The notes under the pieces are model-generated. The model saw only the letters and a program-made list of their open reading frames with translations. It searched no databases and was not told the origin of the DNA. A stretch of 64,000 bases of DNA from Saprospiraceae bacterium (lineage in GTDB: Bacteria > Bacteroidota > Bacteroidia > Chitinophagales > Saprospiraceae). Numbering within the stretch: position 1 is the stretch's first letter; each line of letters begins with the position of its first letter. This document shows positions 1-9,536 of the stretch, one piece after another. The position numbers were made by a program, and so were the translations under genes. Where the stretch lies: NCBI GenBank assembly GCA_016714985.1, contig JADKBS010000003.1, positions 434,001 to 498,000 on the forward strand. Reading direction: 5' to 3'.

Positions 1-2124
1 TTTTTCGATGCTCGCAGCGAGGTCAATCGGCGTGTAGTAGCGCCCGCCTGCCGTGGTGAACTTGGTGTCAAAGGTAAGGGCGTTGCGCTTGTCCTTGCCG
101 ATTTTTATCTCCTTGCCCGCCAAGAAGTTCAGGGTGTATTTGTTATTGAAGGCCGTGTTGCGCTCCACGCCGTCGCTGCCCTTGTATTTGCTATCGAAAA
201 CGGAGCCGGTCACCAGCACGTAGTAGCCCTTGCTGAAAAACTTCTCCACCGTCAGTTCGAAGCCATAGTTTTTGCCCGTGCCGTCGTTCACGAGGAAATG
301 CTTTTCTGGGAAAGCGAAGTCGGCCCCGGCGTTCAGCATCGAAAAGCTGCTGGGCACGCTCTCCACGGGCACGTTGCCGAGGGCCTGGTAGTAGGTCTCC
401 GCCTTGATGCGCCAGTCGCCGCCCACCTTCACGTCGTAGCCGAGCACGAACTGGTGGCTGCGGCTGAACTCCATGTCCTCGTTGGTGCGCACGTAGCTGC
501 CATCGGCCTGCGGCACTTGCAGGAAGTACATCGGCAGCGGCTGCATCTGGCTGTGCAGGCCGTAGCCAAGGTTGAGGCGCTGGTTTTCGCTCAGGTGGAA
601 ATTGAGGGCGAGGCGAGGCTCCACGGCCCAGGTGTCGTTGAAAGTCAGGTACTGGGTGTGCAGGCCCGTGTTCAACGTCAGTTTTTCGTTGAGGCGGTAC
701 TGCGATTGGGCGTAGGCTTGCAGCAGTCCCATGTTGCCGTCGAAGTCACGGAGCGTCGCCCAGTCGGGGCGGGTCTCCCGGTCACGCACGCTGTTTTTCA
801 CGTTGAAAAGCTCGCCGATGACGCCCACTCGCAGCGTGTGGCGGGCGCTGTATTTTTTGTTCAAAAAACTGGAGACCGTATAACGGTTCACGGCGTCGTC
901 CACCTCCAAATGGCGGCGGATGCTGGCATCGGGCAGTACCCGCTCCTCTTCGTAGGTATTGGCGGAGTTGCTGGCCGCAATGGTGGTGCGCAGGTAGGTG
1001 CTCTCGTTGAGCAGCAAGCGTTGGTTGAGGCCGATGACGCCGAACTGCGAGTTTACATAGCTGTTCTGGTCGGTCTCTCCGTAGAAGTCGTCGGCAGCCA
1101 AATCCTTTCCGAGGAACTCGATATTGCTCAAGCCACCGATGCCGAACAGACTGATATTGCCCAGCTTCGATTTTGGCAAATCCACCTTGAAGGAGAGGTC
1201 TTTGTACCGGGGCAGGGCCGAGGTTCCAAAATCCAAGCCCGCTTGGTCGGCCAGCTCCACGAAAGAGTGGCGGTAGCTGACGAGGTAGGAACTGTTCTTT
1301 TCCTTGTTAATAGGTCCCTCTGCCATTGCTTCCAAACCACTGAACGCCGCCAATTGCGCCGTGAACTCGTGGTTCTCTTTGTTGCCGCTCCGCAATTGGA
1401 TGTCGAACACGCCCGAAAGCGCATTGCCGTACTCGGCAGGAAAGGCCGAGGTGAGGAAGTCGCTGTTTTTCAGCAGGTTGGTGTTCAGGGCGCTCACGGG
1501 GCCGCCCGTGGTGCCAAGGGTGGAATAGTGGTTGGGGTTAGGGATTGGAATGCCCTCCATTCGCCAGAGCAGGCCCGTTGGGGAGTTGCCACGCACCACG
1601 ATGTCGTTGCGGCTGTCGTCGGCGATGTTCACCCCGGCGAAGTTGGCGGCCATGCGGGCGGCATCGTTGCGGGCACCAGAGTAGCGGGTCACTTCCTCCA
1701 GTGAGAACTGCCGGGCGCTGATGGTGGCCAGTTCGTTGCCCGCTTTGTCCTTGTCCACTTGGGCCGTCACCACCACCTCGTTCAGTTGGGTGAAGGATTC
1801 GGCCATTTTCACTTCAAGGTACGACTCCTTGCCTGCCGTCACGACGATATTCGGGATGGTTACGCTCTCGTAGCCTACGTAGCTGAAACGCAGTGTCTGC
1901 CTGCCTACGGCCACTTTTTCAATGGCGAAAGAGCCATCGGGTTCAGTAACGGTTCCGGTGGCAGTGGCTGCATCCACCAGTTCCACCGTGACGCCGATGA
2001 GTGGCACTTCGGATTGCTGGTCAATGACGATGCCACGGATGTTTTGCGTGGCGTTTTGGGCATGGCCCATTGCTGCGAAGAGCAGCGATAAAAATGTGAT
2101 TGTAAACAGTCGGGTGATTTTCAT
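1..2124 (-). CDS. TonB-dependent receptor with carboxypeptidase-like domain (partial)
   Basis: Outer-membrane TonB-dependent receptor; the C-terminal end lies beyond the left edge. Reading the minus strand from ATG at 2124 gives a signal peptide (MKITRLFTITFLSLLFAAMG, cleaved near HAQ), then a CarboxypepD_reg-like beta-sandwich (about residues 28-100, with the GVTVELV and DGSFAIEKV pattern), then a plug domain (residues ~120-230, containing NDIVVRGNSPTGLLWRMEGI) and beta-barrel strands rich in aromatic residues. The frame is open to base 1, about 708 codons. No SusD-like lipoprotein gene is visible on its upstream side; the downstream side is not seen. Substrate cannot be told from sequence: could be siderophore, vitamin or oligosaccharide. 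The long plus-strand frame at 298-1704 is its antisense shadow. Confidence 0.93.
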   Translation of the reverse strand, partial: MKITRLFTITFLSLLFAAMGHAQNATQNIRGIVIDQQSEVPLIGVTVELVDAATATGTVTEPDGSFAIEKVAVGRQTLRFSYVGYESVTIPNIVVTAGKESYLEVKMAESFTQLNEVVVTAQVDKDKAGNELATISARQFSLEEVTRYSGARNDAARMAANFAGVNIADDSRNDIVVRGNSPTGLLWRMEGIPIPNPNHYSTLGTTGGPVSALNTNLLKNSDFLTSAFPAEYGNALSGVFDIQLRSGNKENHEFTAQLAAFSGLEAMAEGPINKEKNSSYLVSYRHSFVELADQAGLDFGTSALPRYKDLSFKVDLPKSKLGNISLFGIGGLSNIEFLGKDLAADDFYGETDQNSYVNSQFGVIGLNQRLLLNESTYLRTTIAASNSANTYEEERVLPDASIRRHLEVDDAVNRYTVSSFLNKKYSARHTLRVGVIGELFNVKNSVRDRETRPDWATLRDFDGNMGLLQAYAQSQYRLNEKLTLNTGLHTQYLTFNDTWAVEPRLALNFHLSENQRLNLGYGLHSQMQPLPMYFLQVPQADGSYVRTNEDMEFSRSHQFVLGYDVKVGGDWRIKAETYYQALGNVPVESVPSSFSMLNAGADFAFPEKHFLVNDGTGKNYGFELTVEKFFSKGYYVLVTGSVFDSKYKGSDGVERNTAFNNKYTLNFLAGKEIKIGKDKRNALTFDTKFTTAGGRYYTPIDLAASIEK

Positions 2125-2227
2125 GACGCTTTTTTTGATGAGAAATGATGGGGCAAAATTGAGCGTCGGGGATTTGAGAAGCGAGAAGAAAAAGATGAAT
2201 TGTAGGATGGGGAGGATGAATTGTAGC

Positions 2228-2779
2228 CTACAAATAGCTTACTGAAAGCGAATCCGAAAAAGGGTGGGCCGATTTATCCACAACGTCCACTTTATTGGTG
2301 AGCCATTTGAGGCTGCGTTTGAATTGTCTCCTGAAAATTTCTTCCTCGCTTACACTTCTGTATTGTTGTTGGCGGGTTATTGGGGCATCTTGTTCTAACC
2401 AAAGCACTACTTGGAGTTGCTTTTTCTGGTTCTTCAACACTTCGAGGTAAGCCGCCCAGTCGGCATTTTGATAAGTCGAGCTTCTCGCTGAACCTACAAT
2501 AATGGAAACAGAGTCACGCATCTTTATTGCTATCTCCAACCAGAGTGGGTTTTCTCCGCCCATCATCCGTGGTTTGTTTTCGATTCGGTAGCCACGAAAA
2601 TTTTTTACCTCGATGAGCACCAGCGTATCTGTTTTGTGGATAGCAGAAAAATCAATGCCCTTCGTTCCAGGAACCGATTCCTGAACCAATTTGAAGTCTT
2701 TGGTCTCGTCGAATTTCAGCAGGTGCGCCCAATGCTCATCACTGAAATCAAACTGAAGGTTGCTTTCTTGGAATACCAT
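2228..2779 (-). CDS. PD-(D/E)xK nuclease-like protein, partner of the upstream ATPase
   Basis: 183-aa protein not assignable to a named family by eye. The region around residues 40-60 has the arrangement of a PD-(D/E)xK nuclease core: an acidic residue in KGIDFSAI, a hydrophobic strand, then LIEVKNF (E-x-K), with possible helix Glu upstream (FDETKDF). The following part holds alternating beta strands (SVSIIVGSA, QVVLWLEQD) compatible with the fold. It begins two bases after the stop of the ATPase gene (2782-3876), so both are surely co-transcribed and probably translationally coupled. Inference: an ATP-dependent or ATPase-gated nuclease, possibly anti-phage. Alternative: a DUF4263-like accessory protein without nuclease activity. 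Confidence 0.6.
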   Translation of the reverse strand: MVFQESNLQFDFSDEHWAHLLKFDETKDFKLVQESVPGTKGIDFSAIHKTDTLVLIEVKNFRGYRIENKPRMMGGENPLWLEIAIKMRDSVSIIVGSARSSTYQNADWAAYLEVLKNQKKQLQVVLWLEQDAPITRQQQYRSVSEEEIFRRQFKRSLKWLTNKVDVVDKSAHPFSDSLSVSYL

Positions 2780-2781
2780 GA

Positions 2782-3876
2782 TTATTGTTTGAGTGCGCTC
2801 CGTTGCAATTGTTCCCGCTTTTCATGGAACTGCAAATGTCCCTCCATGATGGAGTCGTAAGGCAGGTCGTACATCGTTTCACCCGACTCGACGACCGTGC
2901 CATCATCGCCTTTCATCAACGTGAAGAACTTCATCGGCGGCACTTTTCCTTCCACTACATCTTCATATTCTTTGGAAAGGGAAAGCTCATAGGGCAATAG
3001 GTAGTCGTGAGTGGTGACGAAGATTTGGCAGCCCGCATTGGCGAGTGAAATGAGGAATTGAGCGACGAGTTTGATATATTTAGGATTAAGGCCTACTTCT
3101 GGTTCGTCCCATATAAGGATTGTGTTCTTGGTGAGTGAGCCGTTTAATACTAGATATAGCATTTGCGACAGTTTATTTATGCCTGATGCTTCTAGTGCAG
3201 ACCTGATTCCACCTCCTTGATTATAATAAATAAAAAACTCATCCCCCTCCAGTTGGACTGTTACTCCTATGCTTTCTTCTAGTTCTTTTGACAAACGAAT
3301 CGCATCATTTAGTTTCTCGCCTTTTAGTTTTGAGAGTGCAAGAGACTTAGCAAGAAGGTAATAAGTGGGGTCTATAGCACTATCCCTTTCTTCATATGAC
3401 GCAATAAATCCTCTAAACCATGACAATACTTCTTGTTGAGGAATAAAAACGCCTTTGTGTTTCATTTGAAATGTACCATCCCACTCATTTCTTACAGTGT
3501 CGATTTGAAGTCCAAAATTATTCTCATTACCAAAACCCTTGAATTTGATAATGCCTGATTTGTCACTTGGAGTTCCTTTTTTTATTAGGTTAATTGACCT
3601 CACTGATGGCGGGTAATAGTTACTTAGAAAAGCCTTGGTAGGGGCTGGTGCTAGTAAAAAACTACTATTGTCGTTCGCCTTTAAAATAGGAGTAACCCCA
3701 TCTAATAAACCTATATTTGTTGACATAAAAATAGCCTTCAACAAATGCGTCTTCCCCGTCCCGTTTTCCCCGATGAAGACGTTGATGCCCGGCGAAAAAT
3801 CCATCGCCACCTTGCCGAAGCAGGTGAAGTTTTCCAGTTCAAGGCGCTTTATTTTATTGGCAAATTCTTCGGCCAT
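2782..3876 (-). CDS. AAA/ABC-type ATPase (OLD/AAA_15-like)
   Basis: 364-aa SMC/ABC-class ATPase of the kind found in OLD, Septu, PARIS and related defence ATPases. Residues ~10-50 have LELENFTCFGKVAMDF followed by Walker A GENGTGKTHLL; the C-terminal half has Walker B with D-E (TILIWDEPEVGLNPKY) and a switch histidine (FVTTHDYLLPYEL). There is no TOPRIM domain after the ATPase as in OLD nucleases; the nuclease role seems to be supplied by the separate 183-aa gene that follows at a 2-base gap. The middle of the gene (about 3050-3720) is clearly AT-richer than its neighbours, which suggests transfer. Upstream lies a double-hairpin element (3903-4029) separating it from the type IX plug gene. 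Confidence 0.8.
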   Translation of the reverse strand: MAEEFANKIKRLELENFTCFGKVAMDFSPGINVFIGENGTGKTHLLKAIFMSTNIGLLDGVTPILKANDNSSFLLAPAPTKAFLSNYYPPSVRSINLIKKGTPSDKSGIIKFKGFGNENNFGLQIDTVRNEWDGTFQMKHKGVFIPQQEVLSWFRGFIASYEERDSAIDPTYYLLAKSLALSKLKGEKLNDAIRLSKELEESIGVTVQLEGDEFFIYYNQGGGIRSALEASGINKLSQMLYLVLNGSLTKNTILIWDEPEVGLNPKYIKLVAQFLISLANAGCQIFVTTHDYLLPYELSLSKEYEDVVEGKVPPMKFFTLMKGDDGTVVESGETMYDLPYDSIMEGHLQFHEKREQLQRSALKQ

Positions 3877-3902
3877 GCGTTGTCGTTTTTATTGGGCAAA
3901 CT

Positions 3903-4029
3903 ATAACTACTTAAGAGGGGTGTTTTTTGTAAAAATTGGAAATTTTTACAAAAAACACCCCAAAGTGTGGGAGGTGAGAGAAAAAATGAAATTTTTTCTC
4001 TCACCTCCCACATCCTCCTAAACAGTTAC
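3903..4029 (-). repeat. Double-hairpin TIR element, copy 1
   Basis: 127-bp element with imperfect terminal inverted repeats (GTAACTGTTTAGGAGG read from 4029 inward on the minus strand; ATAACTACTTAAGAGG from 3903 on the plus strand). It contains two long, adjacent, near-perfect hairpins: 3917-3961 (21-bp stem, loop about GGA) and 3967-4011 (21-bp stem GTGGGAGGTGAGAG..., loop about GAA). Related copies are at 46913-47039, 48796-48880 and 55748-55876. It lies between two minus-strand genes. No ORF inside: a MITE-like or REP-like element by structure. Confidence 0.85.
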
Positions 4030-4054
4030 GGCAAACTTACGAAAAATAAGGCAC

Positions 4055-5527
4055 TCATTGCTCCCTCGCCGAAAACGACGCTGCCCCAATCAACTGGTCG
4101 TACCTGCCGCCGAAGGGGCGGTGATAGACCAGAATCGTGTAGTAGTTGTCGGCCTCGTGCCAATTGCCCTCCGTCACCTCGAAGTTGGGGTTGACGCTGC
4201 CGTGCGGCAATTCGGCGTATAGGTACTCGTAGTATCCCTGCTTGAGCGTCGCCTTGGCCACGTAGGCATTGGTAGCGGGGTTGAAGGCCATCTTGTACTC
4301 CGGCTTTAGCTGCCAGTCGGTGAAGGCACCGAAGAGGTAAACGTCCTCGTCCTCCATTTCGCCGATACTGGAAAGCTGGAAGAGCACGTCGAGGTACTCG
4401 CACTGTAGGTTGTTGACCTCGAACTCATTGTTGAAAATGGGCTGGTTGCTCTGGGCACCCCGTTCGTTCTGTAGGTTGATGCGCTCCTGCTGGATGGCGG
4501 CCCGTTCCTCTGCAGAGCTGGCACGGGCCGTGCGCTGCTGGAACTCCCGCTCCTCCTGTGGCGTGAGGCCAAGGTTGAAATTGCCGGCCGCTGGCCGCCC
4601 GCCCGGCCCCGTCACTTGGTTTTGGGCGTCGGTGTTTCCGATGATGAAACTCCCGTTGATGTCCCGCCACTCGAAATAGGGCATCTCGCCCCGTTTCAGG
4701 TCTTTTTCCAGCACCGACTCGTACTTGCCATCCTTGTTGCTGATGGAAATAATGCGGGGGTCGGGGTACCTCACCCCCCGTGCGTCAAGGTAGCGGAACT
4801 CCTTGCCCGCAGGAAACACGATTTTGTCCTGGTAGTCGAAAAGCTGCTGGCCGGGCTTGCTGAACAGGGGCTTCAAGCCTGCAGACGCATTGTCCCAGCG
4901 ACCATTTTGAATCACAGTGGCGTTCAGTTCCTGTTGCGGGCTACGAAAGTCGAGCTTTTCGTGCAGCACCGTGAAGTCAATCTCTTGGTGTGTCATGATC
5001 TTGTCCACCCTTGCCGGGCGCACTGCCCTGCCGTTCACCTTCACCTTGGTATCCAGCACCATGAACCTGCGGGTGAGCACCAGTCGCTTATCGTCCTCGT
5101 CCTCATAGACCTTCAGGAGGTAATTGCCGCTGAGGCGGGGCCGCATGTCCTGGTTCGGATAGTTGAGCCAGTAATGCGTGTATTTCGATTGAACCCTGAA
5201 GGAAAAGTCGAAATCCCTGACCATTGCCTCCGAAAACCCTTCGATATAGTCGAACTCTGGGATGTTCGAGGGGCTCCAGTTGGCGTCGCAATGCTGGATG
5301 GTATAGACGTAGTTCTTTGTGTCGGCGTCCAAGTCGTCGAAAGAGAGCAATAGCTGATCCGAACTATTCAGCTCGATGATTGGCATACTGGTCGGGTAGC
5401 CGTCCACGTGGAATTTTATGGTCTTGATATTGTCCAGATAGACATAGTCATAATAGACCAAACCGTCGTCTTGCGAGTGGGCGAGTGCTGGCAGCAGCAG
5501 GGCGAGCAATGGGAACAAGTTTTTCAT
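4055..5527 (-). CDS. Type IX secretion system plug protein (DUF5103)
   Basis: Matches the Bacteroidota family known as type IX secretion plug protein (formerly DUF5103), a periplasmic/outer-membrane partner that seals the SprA translocon when no cargo is engaged. The start at 5527 gives a clean signal peptide (MKNLFPLLALLLPALAHSQ); upstream in-frame ATG codons at 5560 and 5542 would add up to 11 residues. After it come the conserved N-terminal beta domain (YYDYVYLDNIKTIKFHVDGY...) and a Gln/Glu-rich insert (residues ~320-350) before the C-terminal beta domain. It stands divergently from the flippase. Consistent with the two type IX cargo proteins elsewhere in the window. Confidence 0.85.
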   Translation of the reverse strand: MKNLFPLLALLLPALAHSQDDGLVYYDYVYLDNIKTIKFHVDGYPTSMPIIELNSSDQLLLSFDDLDADTKNYVYTIQHCDANWSPSNIPEFDYIEGFSEAMVRDFDFSFRVQSKYTHYWLNYPNQDMRPRLSGNYLLKVYEDEDDKRLVLTRRFMVLDTKVKVNGRAVRPARVDKIMTHQEIDFTVLHEKLDFRSPQQELNATVIQNGRWDNASAGLKPLFSKPGQQLFDYQDKIVFPAGKEFRYLDARGVRYPDPRIISISNKDGKYESVLEKDLKRGEMPYFEWRDINGSFIIGNTDAQNQVTGPGGRPAAGNFNLGLTPQEEREFQQRTARASSAEERAAIQQERINLQNERGAQSNQPIFNNEFEVNNLQCEYLDVLFQLSSIGEMEDEDVYLFGAFTDWQLKPEYKMAFNPATNAYVAKATLKQGYYEYLYAELPHGSVNPNFEVTEGNWHEADNYYTILVYHRPFGGRYDQLIGAASFSAREQ

Positions 5528-5691
5528 TTCTATGGATTTCATGAACAGCGTACCACGCAAATGAGCGCAATCCTGCCGTAATTCTACAACGATTCGGCAA
5601 GTTTGGTGAACCTTTGCAGCGCATTAACGCAAAAACGGCATTATCATTTTGCTCCGCAACAAAGGGGCAAGCTGCTGGCCGGACTGACAAC

Positions 5692-7203
5692 ATGCATCAA
5701 AAAGACAAAGACACTATACCTGGCCACGAGCCGCCCGCCCGCAAGCCGATGAGCATGGCGAGCAAGGCGGGGGTGTTCACCCTGAGCAGGGCCGTCACCA
5801 TTCTCACGCAGCTGTTGGCGGGGGTGGTGCTGGCCCATGTGCTCACCAAGGAGGCCAATGCCGTCGTGTCGTACCTCGTGCTCACGCTCTACGCCACTGC
5901 CTTGGCCTTCGGCCAATTGGGCCTACCCGACAGCGTGTTTTTTTTCTTCGAAAAAATGCCGCCCGCCAACCGCAAGGCGTTCACGCTGCTATTGGTCAAA
6001 ATTTTGGGTGCATTGGCGCTCGTGGCTGGGGGCGTCCTGCTCGTAGTAGGCTGGGTGGGCGCTGCGAAGGAGGGCTACGGCGAGTTGCGGACGCTCATTT
6101 GGGCCATGATGGCCATGCTGTTGCTGGAACTGCCCACCACGCCCGTGCCCAATGTGCTCATTGCCCTTGACCGGGCAAAGACGGCAGCCTGGTTCAACGT
6201 CTTTACTGGGGTGGCACAGTTCATGGCCATGACCATCCCCCTGCTGCTCCCCGACCCCGTAAAGGCCATCCCCATCGGGCTGCTCATTTACAGCGGCCTG
6301 CGCTTTGCGGTCAGCGCCAGCATTTTTCAAAAACTGTTCAAAAAAGAACCGCTGGCTATACTGCCGGAGGGTACCATGCGGGAGGTGTTGCGCTACTCGG
6401 TACCACTCAGCCTTGCCCAGATTTTCTGGATACTCAACAAGCAAGTGGACAAGCAAGTAGTCCAATGGCTACTACCAAGCACGGTCTTCGCCGTCTATCA
6501 ATCCGGTGCCATCGAACTGCCCATTATCCCCACCATTGCCTATACCGTTTCGGCGGTGATGATGACCCAATTGGTCGGCCACCACTTGCGGGGCGAGCGG
6601 CAGGCATTGCTGGGGCTTTGGTACAAAAGCGTCCAAAAAGTCTCGGTCATCGTGCTGCCATTGGTCATGATTTTCTTGGTGGCCGCCGAGGAGTTCATCG
6701 CCCTGTTGCTGCCCGCCGACTATGCCGATGCGGTCATCCCGTTCCGCATCTACACCTTCATATTGTTGCAACGGGTAGCCTCTTATAGCAATATGCAAAA
6801 AGCGCTTGGCAGCACAGCCCCCATCACGCACGCCGCCATTTTGTTGTTTGCCATCAATGCCTTGCTCAGCGTGCCGCTCGTGCTCTGGCTCGGCATGGCA
6901 GGGCCGCCCGTGGCCGCCCTCATCGCCAACAGTTTTTCGTGGTGGTATGCGCTGCGCAATATCCAACAACTGCTGAAAATCCGTTTCAGTGAAGTGTTCC
7001 CGTTCCGTTTTTACTTGAAGGCGCTCGGCGTGGCCGCTCTGGCTGCTGTGCCCATTTTATTGTTGAAAACAACCGTGGACTTGCCACGCTACTGGGGTTT
7101 CTTCATCTTAGTGGTTAGCTACCTGCCAGTTTACCTCGCACTGGCACTGGCCACGGGCATCATCGTAAAATCGGACTGGAACCGCTTGCTCAGGCGCAGC
7201 TAA
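5692..7203 (+). CDS. Oligosaccharide flippase (Wzx/MATE-like membrane protein)
   Basis: Polytopic inner-membrane protein of the polysaccharide biosynthesis/flippase class (MOP superfamily), expected to move lipid-linked sugars across the membrane. About 12-14 hydrophobic segments span residues ~25-495; the first follows SMASKAGVFTLSRAVTILTQ, typical of this family. I choose the ATG at 5692 (MHQKDKD...); a longer frame from a TTG at 5614 adds 26 unlikely residues. Length ~503 aa is usual for the family. No glycan cluster surrounds it, so the substrate is unknown. Followed by a 459-bp gap full of inverted repeats. Confidence 0.8.
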   Translation: MHQKDKDTIPGHEPPARKPMSMASKAGVFTLSRAVTILTQLLAGVVLAHVLTKEANAVVSYLVLTLYATALAFGQLGLPDSVFFFFEKMPPANRKAFTLLLVKILGALALVAGGVLLVVGWVGAAKEGYGELRTLIWAMMAMLLLELPTTPVPNVLIALDRAKTAAWFNVFTGVAQFMAMTIPLLLPDPVKAIPIGLLIYSGLRFAVSASIFQKLFKKEPLAILPEGTMREVLRYSVPLSLAQIFWILNKQVDKQVVQWLLPSTVFAVYQSGAIELPIIPTIAYTVSAVMMTQLVGHHLRGERQALLGLWYKSVQKVSVIVLPLVMIFLVAAEEFIALLLPADYADAVIPFRIYTFILLQRVASYSNMQKALGSTAPITHAAILLFAINALLSVPLVLWLGMAGPPVAALIANSFSWWYALRNIQQLLKIRFSEVFPFRFYLKALGVAALAAVPILLLKTTVDLPRYWGFFILVVSYLPVYLALALATGIIVKSDWNRLLRRS

Positions 7204-7270
7204 CCCTTCCCAATTTCTCCAAGTTTGTGAATACCTTTACCGCCCAATTTGATTGCATCGGCAGTCAGTA

Positions 7271-7450
7271 AATGGTTCACAAGGTTTCAGGTTTCAGGTT
7301 TCAGGGGAAAACCTGCTAAACCCATTTTTTAAAAACTTGGAGGCAATCAAAGCCGTTTGGAAAATGCCAATTGCTACCATTCCTCGAGAAACTCCGTGTA
7401 ATCCCGAAAATTGGGACAGGCTTTGAAACCTGAAACCTTTACGAACCATT
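7271..7450. repeat. Inverted repeat with AGGTTTCAGGTTTCA arms
   Basis: Left arm 7271-7298 and right arm 7422-7450 are near-perfect inverted copies (AATGGTTC...AGGTTTCAGGTTTCA), about 180 bp across. No ORF inside. It lies in the gene-free stretch 7204-7662 together with the 155-bp TIR element that follows. Confidence 0.6.
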
Positions 7451-7492
7451 GTCAACGTGTCCTAATCGCAAATCGTAAATCCCGATCTCAAA

Positions 7493-7647
7493 TTGGGGGT
7501 GTTAAGAAAAATGTCCTGGCTCAAATTTCTTCCTGTTTATGCTATAAAGTCTTTCCACCGAAGGTGGAAAAAGCATAAAGAATCATAAAAAATCTGCGTC
7601 CTTCAGCGTCAAAAAAACTGCGTCATAATTTTTCTTAACACCCCCAA
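7493..7647. mobile_element. 155-bp MITE-like element with perfect 20-bp TIRs
   Basis: TTGGGGGTGTTAAGAAAAAT at 7493-7512 is repeated in perfect inverted form at 7628-7647. The interior has no coding frame but holds a small hairpin (TTTCCACCGAAGGTGGAAA). Its right end is 15 bases before the start of the carboxylase gene, so it may carry or displace that gene's promoter. No related transposase is in the window. Confidence 0.65.
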
Positions 7648-7662
7648 TCACAAATCAACAAT

Positions 7663-9204
<1,542 letters not shown>

Positions 9205-9270
9205 AAATTTGCTGACTATAACGGTTTGTAGTGATAAGCGCCTGTGCAGGGATTATAAACCAGCAATCCA

Positions 9271-9394
9271 AGGGGCAGCGCCCCGGAATCCCGAGGTGTC
9301 GGGACAAGTTCTCCAACTCCGATATTTCGGGGCGCTGCCCCTCATGCTGGGGTAAGACTGCAATGGCTACAAATATTTCGGGGCGCTGCCCCTC
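9271..9394. repeat. Three copies of a GGGGCGCTGCCCC palindrome
   Basis: Within the 332-bp gap between the carboxylase and mvaD, the motif AATATTTCGGGGCGCTGCCC occurs (with small differences) at about 9321-9343 and 9371-9394, and in inverted form at 9271-9289. Any inverted pair can fold into a strong GC hairpin, so it may act as terminator for the carboxylase gene. The core GGGGCGCTGCCCC is itself palindromic apart from its centre. The rest of the gap shows nothing recognisable except the mvaD upstream region shared with 18706. Confidence 0.6.
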
Positions 9395-9536
9395 GGTGCT
9401 TGGGGTTACCACCTTGGAAAAATGAAGCTATGCCAGCTTTTCTTTCTTCCGCATAAATGTACTCGCATTTTTCCCCACCAACTATCAAACAAGCGCCCCC
9501 TTTGCCTACCTTTACCCCGAACAAAATCACTAACGC

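Noticed and set aside
298..1704. 468-codon plus-strand frame
   Set aside because: Antisense shadow of the TonB receptor, whose minus-strand frame has a signal peptide and domain motifs; the plus frame is His/Val-rich without recognisable domains.
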